Of a DNA stretch of 42,916 nt, positions 27,014-36,263 are shown in pieces (the first letter of the stretch is position 1; the number at the start of each line of letters is the position of its first letter). The position numbers and the translations under genes were made by a program. Source of the stretch: Bacteroidales bacterium (lineage in GTDB: Bacteria > Bacteroidota > Bacteroidia > Bacteroidales > P3). The stretch covers positions 1-42,916 of the forward strand of contig JAFZTV010000053.1 of NCBI GenBank assembly GCA_017618625.1, given 5' to 3'. Under the pieces are notes generated by a model. The model was not told where the DNA came from. It was given only the letters and a program-made list of their open reading frames with translations, and searched no databases.

Positions 27014-27139
27014 AAACTCTACATCTCAAACCCGACAGCCCCTCTCATCTTAAATGGTTAACTATTAGTTATTTCCCAACGGTCGGCCAATGGTTGAAAA
27101 GTGGTTATAACTTTTGCGTTATTATCAATTTATAAGAAG

Positions 27140-27147
27140 TACTTTTG
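27140..27147 (+). promoter_or_regulatory. promoter -7 element for the Na/Pi cotransporter gene
   Basis: TACTTTTG matches TAnnTTTG 53 bp before the ATG at 27201. The nearest upstream TTTG is at 27113, giving a spacer of 23 nt, a little long for the usual -33 element. Confidence 0.5.
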
Positions 27148-27200
27148 CATACGTTGAGAAAATATGTTTTTATAAACAATATATTCAATACCAACGTTTT

Positions 27201-28910
27201 ATGATTGGAAGTATTGCCATCACCCTCCTGAAACTCGCCGGCGCGCTGACGATTTTCCTGTTCGCCTTAAAGCTGATGAGTGAGGGACTACAGAAATTCG
27301 CCGGTTCTAAACTGCGCCACATCCTAACCAAAATAACGGGCAAACCTATCAGCGGAATTCTCGCAGGTACGGGTGTGACCGCTATCATCCAGAGCTCCAC
27401 CGCCACCACCGTTATGACCGTGGGCTTCGCTGGTGCGGGCCTCCTGACTCTCGCCGGCGCCATCGCCGTCGTCATGGGCGCCAACATAGGCACGACGGTG
27501 ACGGCATGGATTATCACCATCTTCGGCCTCGGCGGTAACAGCGGGGAGGAGTCGGTGCCTCTAATGCCCATGGTTATCGCGGCCATCAGCTTGTTCTTTA
27601 TCTTCAGCAAGAAGAACAAGATGCAGTATCTGGGCCAAACTATCATTGGCTTGGCTCTGCTGATTCTCGGCTTGGGGCTGATGGGCGACTCGGTGCCGCC
27701 GCTTGACGAGGATGTGGCACACAAGATTGCGTCGTGGGGACAATGGGGATACTGGTCGATACTGCTTTTCATTGTGGTGGGAGCCATCTTGTGCATCATA
27801 TTGCAGACGTCGTCGGCGATGACGGCGGTCATACTGCTTATGGCCAACCAAGGGTGGATAAACTTTGAGACAGCCATGGCGCTGGTGATAGGCCAGAACC
27901 TGGGCACGACGCTGACGGCCCAGGTGGTGGCGATGACGACGGGCACCACGGGCAAACGCACAGCGAGAGCGCATCTGGTGTTCAACGTGGTGGGAGCCTT
28001 GATTTTCATCATCCCGTTCTATCCGATATGCCACGGAGTGATGTTCATAAGCGAGAAACTGGACAGTGTCTTCCCGGCCATACCGCTCCTTCCGCTGGCC
28101 ATCACGGTGTTCCACACTTTGTTCAACGTGGTGACGACCGTCATCCTAGCCTTCTTCATACCGCAGCTGGTGAAGCTGGTCACCTGGATGGTGCCCGACA
28201 AGAAAGCCGACGAGGGAGAAGAGGAATTCCGCCTCACCTATTTGGAGCCTACGCTGCTCTCGACCGCCGAGCTGAACCTGCAGAGCGCCAAGAGCGAGAT
28301 AGTGGAGTTTTCGAAACGGGTGCTACGGATGTACACTTTCCTGCCTGGATTGCGTACTGCCAAAAACGAGGAGGAATTTGACGCGGTGCTGGCACGTATC
28401 ACGAAATACGAAGGCATCACCGACCGCATGGAGATGGAAATCTCGAAGTTCCTCACCCGTGTCGGTTCGGGCGACGTGAGCCAGCACTCCTCCGAGCGCA
28501 TTAGCTCGATGCTGCGCATCATCGACAACCTCGAAAGTATAGGCGACGCCGTGTATCAGATCGGCATGACGCGCAAGAACAAACGCGAGGACGCCGTGCA
28601 CTTTGACGAGGGGTTGAACGCCAACCTGGACCACATGACCGAGCTAGTGCAGAAAGCGCTGGACGTGATGGATGCCAACCTGCACGACTACGACCACGCC
28701 GACCTCGACGCCGCCTACGCCGCCGAGAAGGCAATAAACCTATACCGCGACGAACTGCGCGCGAAACACCTCGACGCACTCAAACAAGGGACCTACGACT
28801 ACTCGATAGGCAACGCCTACAGCGGACTCTACGCCCTCTATGAGAAACTTGGCGACTACGTAATCAACGTCTCCGAAGCCATAGTGGGAACGAAACGAGA
28901 GGAAGTGTGA
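27201..28910 (+). CDS. Na/phosphate cotransporter family protein with C-terminal PhoU-like domain
   Basis: The first half has the duplicated NptA/PF02690 repeats: GTGVTAIIQSSTATTVMTVGF with GANIGTTVTAW, and ILQTSSAMTAVILLMANQGW with GQNLGTTLTA. The paired QSS/QTSS motifs form the transport site in this family. Residues about 370-569 are helical and resemble a PhoU-type domain. At 569 residues the size fits bacterial NptA-like proteins. The frame is open from 27114, but ATG at 27201 (MIGSIAITLLKLAG) gives the family N-terminus and places the promoter in the leader. Phosphate uptake or export is the likely role. The gene stands alone. Confidence 0.9.
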   Translation: MIGSIAITLLKLAGALTIFLFALKLMSEGLQKFAGSKLRHILTKITGKPISGILAGTGVTAIIQSSTATTVMTVGFAGAGLLTLAGAIAVVMGANIGTTVTAWIITIFGLGGNSGEESVPLMPMVIAAISLFFIFSKKNKMQYLGQTIIGLALLILGLGLMGDSVPPLDEDVAHKIASWGQWGYWSILLFIVVGAILCIILQTSSAMTAVILLMANQGWINFETAMALVIGQNLGTTLTAQVVAMTTGTTGKRTARAHLVFNVVGALIFIIPFYPICHGVMFISEKLDSVFPAIPLLPLAITVFHTLFNVVTTVILAFFIPQLVKLVTWMVPDKKADEGEEEFRLTYLEPTLLSTAELNLQSAKSEIVEFSKRVLRMYTFLPGLRTAKNEEEFDAVLARITKYEGITDRMEMEISKFLTRVGSGDVSQHSSERISSMLRIIDNLESIGDAVYQIGMTRKNKREDAVHFDEGLNANLDHMTELVQKALDVMDANLHDYDHADLDAAYAAEKAINLYRDELRAKHLDALKQGTYDYSIGNAYSGLYALYEKLGDYVINVSEAIVGTKREEV

Positions 28911-29016
28911 GCCAACTATTAAGGCGTGAGATGCTCAGACCTCTCGTGGTCCTTTCCGACAGCAGACGCTGAGGATTCAGGCAAGGCAATAATATCATCA
29001 AACGAAAACGAATAAC

Positions 29017-30543
29017 ATGAAACGATTCGGGATTTTGATTTTGCTGATTTGTCTGGGAGCTGTGGAGGTGGCAGCACAGAGCTATACGGTGCGGTTCAGA
29101 GGGGTTGACAGCAACAACGAGACGTATCGGCTGGACAGCATAGAGATAACAGACCTGACACAGGGGTGGAGCATGGTGATGGTGAGCCCGGACACGGTGC
29201 TACAGCTTACGGTTGAGACGGAAGGCATAGCAGTGGCGGAGAGAGAAGCGGCGGTTGTGGGCAGGCCTTACCCCAACCCCGGCGAAGAGGCAGTGAGATG
29301 CGACATCGCAGTAAGAGACAACACCAGGGCGAAGATAAAATTGTACGGGAGCGACGGAATAATGAGAGCGGAGTCGGAAGCGACACTGAACAAAGGGGTG
29401 AACACCATAGAGGCAAGAGCCGACAGGTGTGGGATGTATTGGATGATGGTGGAGGCAGACGGGCAAAAGAGCGTGGCGAAGTTTGCCATAACGAAAGGGA
29501 GCGGACGATGCGGAATAAGCCTGTCGCAAAGCGGAAAGGTAACCAAGGGAGAGAACAGCGAGACATTCATGGCCGGCGACAGGATGAGATTCAAGGGATA
29601 TGCGACCTTCAAGGGCTCGTCGGTGAGCAGCGCGGAAAGAGAGGAACAGGTGAGCGGGGACTGCGAGATAACGCTGGCGCTGCCGATAAGATACGACGAC
29701 ACGGCTGCGACAGTGACGCTGACAGGACGATTCTCGGTGGGCGAGGGACGGCAGGTCAGTTTCTCCCAAGGGAACCTGCAGTATAGCACAGCGGGGAGCC
29801 ATCAGACAGCCAGTGGAAGCACGGTAGCAGGAACATGGCGCTTCGCCGCGACACAGTATGAATATATCGGAGAGGGGAACGCAATGATTGGAGCGGGATA
29901 TGACGGATATATAGACCTTTTCGGATGGGGCACGAGCGGATGGAGCAGCGGCGCGACGGCATACCAGCCCTACAGCGTGAACGAAGACAACAGCGACTAC
30001 ACGCCAGGGGGAGACGGGCTGACGGGGCTGACGGAAAGCACGGCGAACGCCGACTGGGGAGTTTATAACGCCATAAGCAACGGCGGAGGGAGGCCAGAGC
30101 AGTGGCGAACGCTGACGACTGAAGAATGGCAGTACCTGACCGACGAAAACAACGAAAGCCGCGCGGGAAAGAAGGCGCAAGCCACGATTAACACCGACGG
30201 GGCGGACTATAACGGGTTGCTACTGCTGCCCGACACCTTCGAGCTGCCCGACGGCTGCCAATACACAGCGGGATTCGGCAACGGATACCTAACGAACCAA
30301 TACGACACGGAACAATGGTCGGCCATGGAGGAGGCCGGGGCAGTGTTTATCACGACATCGGGACGGAGAAACGGCACAACGGTGACGCACGTCAACGCCA
30401 GGGGAATATACTGGAGCAGCAGCCCTATGGACGAAAGCAACGCACACACGCTGTTTTTCGTGACAGGGACAATGCAGAGCAACGCCGCAGAGGCCAGAAG
30501 GATAGGCGCGGCAGTGAGACTGGTAAAAGATGTAGAGGAATAG
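29017..30543 (+). CDS. secreted protein with N-terminal sorting-domain-like module
   Basis: The 508-residue product has a Sec signal (cleavage after VAA). Residues about 82-160 (GRPYPNPGEEAVRCDIAV... GMYWMMVEADGQ... KFAITK) look like a T9SS sorting domain, although more than 340 residues follow it. Residues about 245-508 contain VSFSQGNLQY, WRFAATQYEYIG, GYIDLFGWGTSG, LTTEEWQYL and a final AVRLVK. That is a layout I know from uncharacterised Bacteroidota surface proteins related to the fibrobacter-type FISUMP domain. The C-terminus has no sorting signal. It converges on yicC with only 7 bp between stops. Ile codons are mostly ATA. Confidence 0.75.
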   Translation: MKRFGILILLICLGAVEVAAQSYTVRFRGVDSNNETYRLDSIEITDLTQGWSMVMVSPDTVLQLTVETEGIAVAEREAAVVGRPYPNPGEEAVRCDIAVRDNTRAKIKLYGSDGIMRAESEATLNKGVNTIEARADRCGMYWMMVEADGQKSVAKFAITKGSGRCGISLSQSGKVTKGENSETFMAGDRMRFKGYATFKGSSVSSAEREEQVSGDCEITLALPIRYDDTAATVTLTGRFSVGEGRQVSFSQGNLQYSTAGSHQTASGSTVAGTWRFAATQYEYIGEGNAMIGAGYDGYIDLFGWGTSGWSSGATAYQPYSVNEDNSDYTPGGDGLTGLTESTANADWGVYNAISNGGGRPEQWRTLTTEEWQYLTDENNESRAGKKAQATINTDGADYNGLLLLPDTFELPDGCQYTAGFGNGYLTNQYDTEQWSAMEEAGAVFITTSGRRNGTTVTHVNARGIYWSSSPMDESNAHTLFFVTGTMQSNAAEARRIGAAVRLVKDVEE

Positions 30544-30550
30544 AGAGCCG

Positions 30551-31420
30551 TCAGAGAATATTGCCGAGCTGCTCCTTGATTTTCTCGAGTTCGTCCTTCA
30601 TTTCGACGACCAGACGCTGAATGTCAACATGGTTGGCCTTGGAGCCGGTGGTGTTGATTTCGCGACCCATCTCCTGGGCGACAAAGGCAAGCTTCTTGCC
30701 ACAGTCCTCCTCGTTGCGCATAGTGTCGCGGAAGAAGGCGATATGCTTGGCAAGACGCACTTTCTCCTCGGTGATGTCGAGTTTCTCAAGATAATAGATG
30801 AGCTCCTGCTCGAAACGGACCGGGTCAACCTCCTTCACGGCGAAGTCGGCGAAGTAACGCTTGATGCGGTCGCGTGCGGTTTCGATACGCTCGCCCTCAT
30901 ACTGAGGGATGAGGTTGAGGCGGTGCTCGATGGCATCGACATGCTTGACGAAATCCTGCTCGAGGACAGAACCCTCGTGGGCACGGAAGGCGTCAACCTC
31001 GTCGATAGCGGAGTTGATGCAGGCAGAGACCACGGCCCAGTCGGCATCGGAGATATCGTCGGCGGAGCCCGCAGACCACAAATCGGGCTGACGGACGATA
31101 GAGGCGAGCAGTTCGGCATCGGAGACGGCGACACCCATAGACTTTGTAGTGTCGGCGAGCTCGGAGAAACGAGCCTTGAGGAGGTCGCGGTTGAGCTGCG
31201 ATTCCTCGGCAGTGGAAAGTATTTCGGTCAGAATGAAGTCGATCTTGCCACGATTGAGGCGCGAAAGCATGGAACGCACCTCGAGGTCGTGGGAGCGGTA
31301 GCGCTGAGGCATTTTAACACCGAGGTCAAGTTGTTTGCTGTTGAGGGTCTTTATTTCGACTGTAACTGTCATGCCGCCGGCGACACACTGCCGTTTGGCG
31401 AAGCCTGTCATGGATTTCAT
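30551..31420 (-). CDS. yicC: YicC-family endoribonuclease
   Basis: This 289-residue protein matches YicC throughout. The N-terminus MKSMTGFA, the VEIKTLNSKQLDL segment and the C-terminal DUF1732 region (CGKKLAFVAQEMGREINTTG, then SKANHVDIQRLVVEMK) are characteristic, and the family members that have been tested act as endoribonucleases. Length is normal. It starts 29 bp downstream of the apbE stop on the same strand, so the two probably share a transcript. Its stop faces the preceding plus-strand gene across 7 bp with no room for a separate terminator. Confidence 0.93.
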   Translation of the reverse strand: MKSMTGFAKRQCVAGGMTVTVEIKTLNSKQLDLGVKMPQRYRSHDLEVRSMLSRLNRGKIDFILTEILSTAEESQLNRDLLKARFSELADTTKSMGVAVSDAELLASIVRQPDLWSAGSADDISDADWAVVSACINSAIDEVDAFRAHEGSVLEQDFVKHVDAIEHRLNLIPQYEGERIETARDRIKRYFADFAVKEVDPVRFEQELIYYLEKLDITEEKVRLAKHIAFFRDTMRNEEDCGKKLAFVAQEMGREINTTGSKANHVDIQRLVVEMKDELEKIKEQLGNIL

Positions 31421-31449
31421 AGGGATTGAGCTTGAGAGTTAATTATTAT

Positions 31450-32460
31450 TTATTGGTGGAGAATCTTATTGAAAGAGTCGGTGACGTAGGTCTTGTAGCG
31501 ACCGCCGTCGTCGTAGATGAAATAGACCGACGAGAATTCAGGATGAGAACTTATAAAGGCGAGCGAGCTGTCCAGGCCCATGACCATGAACGCGGTGGCC
31601 AGTGCGTCGGCGCGCCACGCGGTGCTGTCAATCACTGTGACGCTCAGGAGCGAATGGTTGACGGGGTAGCCGGTCTTGGGGTCGATGGTGTGGGAGTAGC
31701 GGACGCCGTCTTTCTCGTAATACTTGCGATAGTTGCCGGAGGTGACCAGGGCGGCGTTGCGGAGCTCGACAGCCTGCATGACCTCGGGCTCGCTGAAACA
31801 GTTGTCGGCAGGTTTCTCTATGCCCACAACCCACGGGAGGCCGCCTTTCTTGCAACCACGGGCAATGACCTCGCCACCGATGTCGATAAGATAGTCGGTG
31901 ATGCCAAGAGAGTCGAGGTAGCGCGCGACGAGGTCAACGGAATAGCCCTGTGCGATGGCGTTGAAGTCAATCTCGGTGTGAGGATTGTCGCGCATAAAGG
32001 TAGGAGAACCGAAGGCATCGATGGAGACGCCCACGGCGGAGCGGCAGACGAGGAGAAGGCTGTCGATGGTGGCCGAGTCGGGATAGGTGCCATTCTTGGC
32101 GCCGAAGCCCCACGCATTGACAAGAGAGCCGACACGGCAGTCGAAAGCGCCACCGGTGAGGCGGTTGACGAAGAGAGACTTCTCGAAGATATCGGCGGTG
32201 ACGGGGAAGAGGACACTGTCGTCGCCGCGGTTGAGACGGTTGAGGTTGGAAGAATCGACCCAAAGAGAGACGGCGCGGTCGAATTCGAGGAGGATAGAGT
32301 CAATCTGAGGCTGCAGGGAGCGATGCTGAGGGTCGAAGTACTGGACGCTGTAGAAGGTGCCCTGGGCGCGTCCGTCGAACTTGAAGAAGTCGGACTTGTG
32401 TCCGCACGAAGCACAGAGGAGCAGTATGAGCGACGAGATGAGGAGCGGTTTTCTCAGCAT
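31450..32460 (-). CDS. apbE: FAD:protein FMN transferase (ApbE-type lipoprotein)
   Basis: ApbE covalently attaches FMN to threonines of exported flavoproteins such as NqrB/NqrC and RnfG. The 336-residue product starts with a lipoprotein signal (LLLCASC, Cys19). It carries the family motifs GTFYSVQY, DFNAIAQGYSVD, YLIDIGGEV, VTSGNYRKYY, HTIDPKTGYP and WRADALATA; the last includes the Mg-coordinating Asp region. It would work on the outer face of the inner membrane. No nqr or rnf genes are in the window. A terminator hairpin separates it from the T9SS cargo gene upstream. Confidence 0.95.
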   Translation of the reverse strand: MLRKPLLISSLILLLCASCGHKSDFFKFDGRAQGTFYSVQYFDPQHRSLQPQIDSILLEFDRAVSLWVDSSNLNRLNRGDDSVLFPVTADIFEKSLFVNRLTGGAFDCRVGSLVNAWGFGAKNGTYPDSATIDSLLLVCRSAVGVSIDAFGSPTFMRDNPHTEIDFNAIAQGYSVDLVARYLDSLGITDYLIDIGGEVIARGCKKGGLPWVVGIEKPADNCFSEPEVMQAVELRNAALVTSGNYRKYYEKDGVRYSHTIDPKTGYPVNHSLLSVTVIDSTAWRADALATAFMVMGLDSSLAFISSHPEFSSVYFIYDDGGRYKTYVTDSFNKILHQ

Positions 32461-32479
32461 AGGGATGCGGTATGAATTG

Positions 32480-32521
32480 AAAAAGCGTCCGGCACACTGC
32501 TACGTTTACCGAACGCTTTTT
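32480..32521 (-). terminator. intrinsic terminator, possibly bidirectional, after the minus-strand T9SS cargo gene
   Basis: AAAAAGCGTCCGG (32480-32492) and CCGAACGCTTTTT (32509-32521) form a long stem with one C.A mismatch and T runs on both strands. It lies 18 bp beyond the cargo gene stop and 20 bp before the apbE start. Confidence 0.8.
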
Positions 32522-32539
32522 GACAAAAACAAGCGATTG

Positions 32540-34039
32540 TTATTTCTTGACAGCAATCTTCTGGTTGACGACTGAGCCGTCGGTCATACGCAGAGAGAGC
32601 ATGTAGATGCCGTTGTTGTAGCGAGAGAGGTCGATGGAAAGCTGCTCGCCGACAGTCTGGAAGGCTTCGAGTTTCTGACCGGCCATGTTGTAGAGGACAA
32701 CCGACTCGACAGCCTTGGGGCTGTTGATGTTGATGATAGCGGATGTCGGGTTGGGGAAGATGCTCACGTTGGAAGCGTCAGCATCGTCGATGCCAGCGAC
32801 ATAGGGGCTGACCATGACGGTGACATAAGCGGTGCGCGAGCAGTTCTGGTCGGCAGAGGTGGCGGTGAGAGCTACATCGGTGTTCTCCTGAAGGTTGGAG
32901 AGGGTGATGGAAGGCTCGGTGGAAGTCTGACCTGCGTAGCTCCATTCGAGGGTGGCGTCGTCGCGGTCGCAGATGCCAGTGAGGGTGGTGCTTTCGCCAG
33001 GCAGGAGGTCGAGTGTGCCGCTGATGCGGACCGAGAGGTCCTCATAAACGGTGAGGTTAAGTATAAGGTTGCTGTCGCATCCGGCGGCGGAGGTGCCGAC
33101 CTTGAAGGTATCGACTTCGCTCTCGTTGTAGGTGTATCTGCCGAAGACGAAGGTACCACAGGAGGTGGTGTCGATGGTGGTATAGACAGCGGTATTGATA
33201 ATCATGTGGATGTTGAGGCGGTTCTCGATGCACTGGCCACCGGTGGTTACGAGAGTGAGACGGTTGGTGTCGATGGTCTCGTATGTGCGGATGATGTTGC
33301 TACCGCTACCGAAGGAAACATAGCCGCAACCCTTGACGGTGGTGTCGGATACGGTGCCCTCGGTCGGGGTGATGATATGGATAGTGACGTCGAAGATAGA
33401 GTCGCACTTGGTGGCGGCGGTATAGGTGACGGTATCCTTGAAGTTAGATTCGGTGGTGTAGGTTGTGCCGTGCCAGGTGATGCGCTTGCAGACGGTGGTG
33501 TCGATGTCGGCACCTACACCATATTTGTTGACGACGAGGTTGAGCGTGTGGAGCTCGGCGCAGGTGCCAGCCTGCGGGTCGGCATGGACGGTGTCGATGA
33601 AGACGGTGTCGGCGGTGAAGGTATAGCCACGCCAAACGAGTTTCTTGCAGACGACGGTGTCGAGGGTTGTACGGCCTGTATCCTCAAGGGTGAGGGTCAG
33701 GGTGACGGTGCTGTCGCAACCGTAACTGTCGGAGAAGGTGTGCACATAGACACCATTGGTGGTGTAGGTTTCGCCACCCCACTCGTATTTACAACCTGCG
33801 GTAACGGTGGCGGTGTAGTTGCCATCGTGACGGACCTCGAGGTCAAGGACGTAGAGGGTGTCGTTGCGCATAAGGAAGGTAACGGTGTCGTCGGTATAGG
33901 TGACGCCGTTGATCCAAGTGAAGCTTTCGCAAGCGACTTCGGTCTGAATCTCGTAATTGGCTGCGGTTTTTGTCTGGGCGCTAGCAATCATGGGGAACAT
34001 GAGGGCCACTAGGGACAAAACAAATAGTACTTTCTTCAT
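32540..34039 (-). CDS. T9SS cargo protein with Cys/Trp-type surface repeats
   Basis: This 499-residue protein has a Sec signal (cleavage after IASA). About four to five imperfect repeats of roughly 60-70 residues follow, each with a C.S..W.G..YT..... motif and a GCDS....L.L motif. That is a pattern common in Bacteroidota surface proteins. An Ig-like segment (GTLDLLPGESTTLTGICDRD) and a type A sorting domain (VSIFPNPTSAIININSP... QKIAVKK) complete it. The frame is open to 34135, but ATG at 34039 gives a clean signal peptide (MKKVLFVLSLVALMF) and leaves room for the promoter. The partner or ligand is unknown. Confidence 0.85.
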   Translation of the reverse strand: MKKVLFVLSLVALMFPMIASAQTKTAANYEIQTEVACESFTWINGVTYTDDTVTFLMRNDTLYVLDLEVRHDGNYTATVTAGCKYEWGGETYTTNGVYVHTFSDSYGCDSTVTLTLTLEDTGRTTLDTVVCKKLVWRGYTFTADTVFIDTVHADPQAGTCAELHTLNLVVNKYGVGADIDTTVCKRITWHGTTYTTESNFKDTVTYTAATKCDSIFDVTIHIITPTEGTVSDTTVKGCGYVSFGSGSNIIRTYETIDTNRLTLVTTGGQCIENRLNIHMIINTAVYTTIDTTSCGTFVFGRYTYNESEVDTFKVGTSAAGCDSNLILNLTVYEDLSVRISGTLDLLPGESTTLTGICDRDDATLEWSYAGQTSTEPSITLSNLQENTDVALTATSADQNCSRTAYVTVMVSPYVAGIDDADASNVSIFPNPTSAIININSPKAVESVVLYNMAGQKLEAFQTVGEQLSIDLSRYNNGIYMLSLRMTDGSVVNQKIAVKK

Positions 34040-34377
34040 ATTGATAGGATGATTTTTGTTTACTAAATATACGTTAATGATTAATTTACAACATACTACG
34101 GTATAGACACGCAGAGTGGTGTATTTTTTCAACAATGTGCAAAGATAGGAATTTTTTTATATAAAAAAGAAAATGTTAGAAAATTGTTTGGGAGGTGAGG
34201 CGGAATCGGCGGGCAGAGATGGTTAGTGACGGCAGTGGTCTTTTTTGAGAGGGCGGCATAATTTTTTTTCTTTGAATGGGTTATTTTTAGTGGTCAGTGG
34301 TCAGGAGCCTGAGTGGGGTGGTTTGGTTCGGGTTGTTTTGTTGGGGCTGTTGGGTTGGGATTGTAAAAAAATGATTT
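34040..34377. other. 338-bp divergent spacer between a T9SS cargo gene and aroE
   Basis: The left half is AT-rich and holds a minus-strand promoter (below). The right half (34245-34345) holds T-rich runs and a short repeat, AGTGGTCAGTGGTCAGG at about 34289-34305. Nothing in it reads as a gene, and no clear TAnnTTTG promoter for aroE was found. Confidence 0.6.
34140..34147 (-). promoter_or_regulatory. promoter -7 element for the minus-strand T9SS cargo gene
   Basis: Read on the minus strand, 34147-34140 is TATCTTTG, a TAnnTTTG match about 100 nt before the ATG at 34039. Only a T-rich stretch occupies the -33 position. Confidence 0.55.
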
Positions 34378-35088
34378 ATGGCTTTATTTGGACTTATAGG
34401 ACATCCGGTGGGACACTCTTTTTCGAAGGAGCTGTTCGACCGTCGGTTCGAGGGGCGTCACGGATATCGGCTGATTGATTTGGAGAGTGTCGAGGGTCTG
34501 AGAGAGAAGGTGAGAGAACTCGGCTTGGAGGGATTCAATGTGACGATACCACACAAGAGGGCTGTGGCCGAGGTGGTGGACAGGCTGACGGAGGTGGCGG
34601 AGACGGTGGGCGCGGTGAACTGCGTGAGGGTGGAGAAAGACGGGAGCCTGATAGGAGAAAACACCGATGCGGAGGCGTTTCGCGGCGAGCTGGAAGGGTT
34701 CGCGGGAAGACGACGGGCACTGATACTGGGGACCGGAGGAGCGGCACAGGCGGTGGGATATGCGCTGAAGAGAAGCGGTGTGGAATACGAGATGGTGAGC
34801 AGGCGACCAGGGAACGGGACAATATCGTACGAGGAGGCATACGAGCGAGCCGAAGAGGTGGGGATGATAGTGAACGCGACGCCGGTGGGGATGCGGCCCA
34901 ACGAGGCGGAGACGCCCTGGGGGAGGCCGGAACTGCTGACGGAGAGGCATTGGGTTTACGACCTAGTGTATAACCCCTCTCCTACCCGACTGATGCGGGA
35001 GGCGGCGGCGAAGGGAGCCAAAGTGAAAGACGGGATGGGGATGCTGAGACGGCAGGCAGAGCTGTCGTGGGAGTTTTGGGGGATTTAG
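34378..35088 (+). CDS. aroE: shikimate dehydrogenase
   Basis: AroE reduces 3-dehydroshikimate to shikimate with NADPH in aromatic amino acid synthesis. The substrate-binding GHSFSK, catalytic Lys in NVTIPHK, NTDAEAF, the Rossmann glycine loop GTGGAAQAV and NATPVGM are all present in order. At 236 residues it is shorter than E. coli AroE (272), mainly through trimmed loops, as in many Bacteroidota versions. ATG at 34378 gives MALFGLIGHPVGHS, the normal start. It converges on mnmA with a 22-bp gap. Ile codons are mainly ATA and Arg codons mainly AGA/AGG. Confidence 0.95.
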   Translation: MALFGLIGHPVGHSFSKELFDRRFEGRHGYRLIDLESVEGLREKVRELGLEGFNVTIPHKRAVAEVVDRLTEVAETVGAVNCVRVEKDGSLIGENTDAEAFRGELEGFAGRRRALILGTGGAAQAVGYALKRSGVEYEMVSRRPGNGTISYEEAYERAEEVGMIVNATPVGMRPNEAETPWGRPELLTERHWVYDLVYNPSPTRLMREAAAKGAKVKDGMGMLRRQAELSWEFWGI

Positions 35089-35110
35089 AAAATTGCGGAT
35101 GACGGCCAGA

Positions 35111-36181
35111 TTAACGGCCGCCTATTATTTCGCCGCTGGCCACGACCAGATGGGCGTTTTCGTCGTAGATGGTGGCGTACTGACCGGCGGCGATGCCCTG
35201 GATGCGGGAGTCGGAGACGAGACGCACGCTGTCGCCGTCGCGCTGGAGGGAGGCGTCGGCGATGTCGGGGGTGTGACGAATCTTGAACTTCACGCGCCGA
35301 GAGGAGAAGTCGCCCCAGATGTCGCTGCAGAGGTAATGGAAGCCAGCGAGGTCGATGACGTTGCCGTACTGGGTGGCGGGGTCGTAGCCCTGGGAGACAT
35401 AGAGGATGTTGTTAGAGATGTCCTTCTTGACGACGAACCAGGGGCCGCCGCTCAGGAACAGGCCTTTGCGCTGGCCAATGGTGTGGAACCAGTAGCCTTT
35501 GTGGGTGCCGAGTTTGCGCCCGGTTTCGAGCTCGACGATGTCGCCTTCGCGCTCGCCGAGGTAACGGCGGAGGAAGTCGTTATAGTTTATCTTGCCGAGG
35601 AAGCAGATGCCCTGAGAGTCCTTGCGCTCGGCGCTTGGGAGGCGGGCAGAGCGGGCAAGGGAGCGCACTTCGGCCTTCATAAGGTGGCCGATGGGGAACA
35701 TGAGTTTGGAAATCTGACGGCTGTCGAGCTGGGAGAGGAAGTCGGTCTGGTCTTTCAGGGGGTCTTTGGCGGTGGCGAGGAACTGGACACCGTCGACGAT
35801 GTCGGTGGTGGCGTAGTGGCCGGTGGCGATGCGGTCGTAGTGACAGCCGCAACGTTCCTCGAAAGCGCCGAACTTGATGAGCTTGTTGCACATGACGTCG
35901 GGGTTGGGGGTGAGCCCCTTACGGACGGTCTCGATGGTGTAGGAGACGACGCGGTCCCAGTACTCGCGATGGAGGTCGACGACCTCGAAACGGCAGCCGT
36001 ATTTACGGGCAAGCCAGGTGACAATCTCGATGTCCTCCTCGGCGGGGCAGTCGGTGTAGCCGTCCTCTTCCTCCTTGCCGATGCGGATGTAGAAAATGTC
36101 GGGCTGGAGGCCTTGCTCCTTGAGCAGGTGGACCACCACGGAGCTGTCGACTCCGCCAGAAACCAATGCCGCAACAGTCAT
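35111..36181 (-). CDS. mnmA: tRNA-specific 2-thiouridylase
   Basis: MnmA thiolates U34 of tRNA-Lys, -Glu and -Gln. The 356-residue protein has the PP-loop ATP site SGGVDSS (8-14). The two catalytic cysteines are Cys98 ([12 protein letters not shown]) and Cys193 ([10 protein letters not shown]). The TGHYA motif is present, and the C-terminal beta-barrel domain includes the RHTPDI segment. The frame is open to 36256, but ATG at 36181 starts right at the conserved [14 protein letters not shown]. It is transcribed away from the rimP operon, with repeat copy B between them. Confidence 0.95.
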   Translation of the reverse strand: MTVAALVSGGVDSSVVVHLLKEQGLQPDIFYIRIGKEEEDGYTDCPAEEDIEIVTWLARKYGCRFEVVDLHREYWDRVVSYTIETVRKGLTPNPDVMCNKLIKFGAFEERCGCHYDRIATGHYATTDIVDGVQFLATAKDPLKDQTDFLSQLDSRQISKLMFPIGHLMKAEVRSLARSARLPSAERKDSQGICFLGKINYNDFLRRYLGEREGDIVELETGRKLGTHKGYWFHTIGQRKGLFLSGGPWFVVKKDISNNILYVSQGYDPATQYGNVIDLAGFHYLCSDIWGDFSSRRVKFKIRHTPDIADASLQRDGDSVRLVSDSRIQGIAAGQYATIYDENAHLVVASGEIIGGR

Positions 36182-36263
36182 CTTTGAATTATGAATTAAG
36201 ATTGTCGTTGGGAATAACGCGGAGGCAGGGAGAATTATTGCATCGAGTTTCGTCACGGATATG

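Noticed and set aside
26759..27061. A 100-codon frame through the 11-nt array
   Set aside because: Its second half is only Pro/Thr/Asn/Ser/His from the tandem repeat, and its first half overlaps the DUF3987 remnant in another frame.
33206..34012. A plus-strand frame of 268 codons over the T9SS cargo gene
   Set aside because: Glycine/valine-rich shadow; the minus-strand frame has signal peptide, repeats and sorting domain.
34040..34135. A 32-residue extension of the minus-strand T9SS cargo protein
   Set aside because: It would hide the signal peptide and overlap the promoter leader; ATG at 34039 is the sensible start.
35093..36187. A 364-codon plus-strand frame across mnmA, and a similar 349-codon frame across apbE (31426-32475)
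   Set aside because: Both mirror conserved minus-strand genes and are made of Val/Gly/Glu/Asp/Ala repeats produced by reverse-complemented codon bias.
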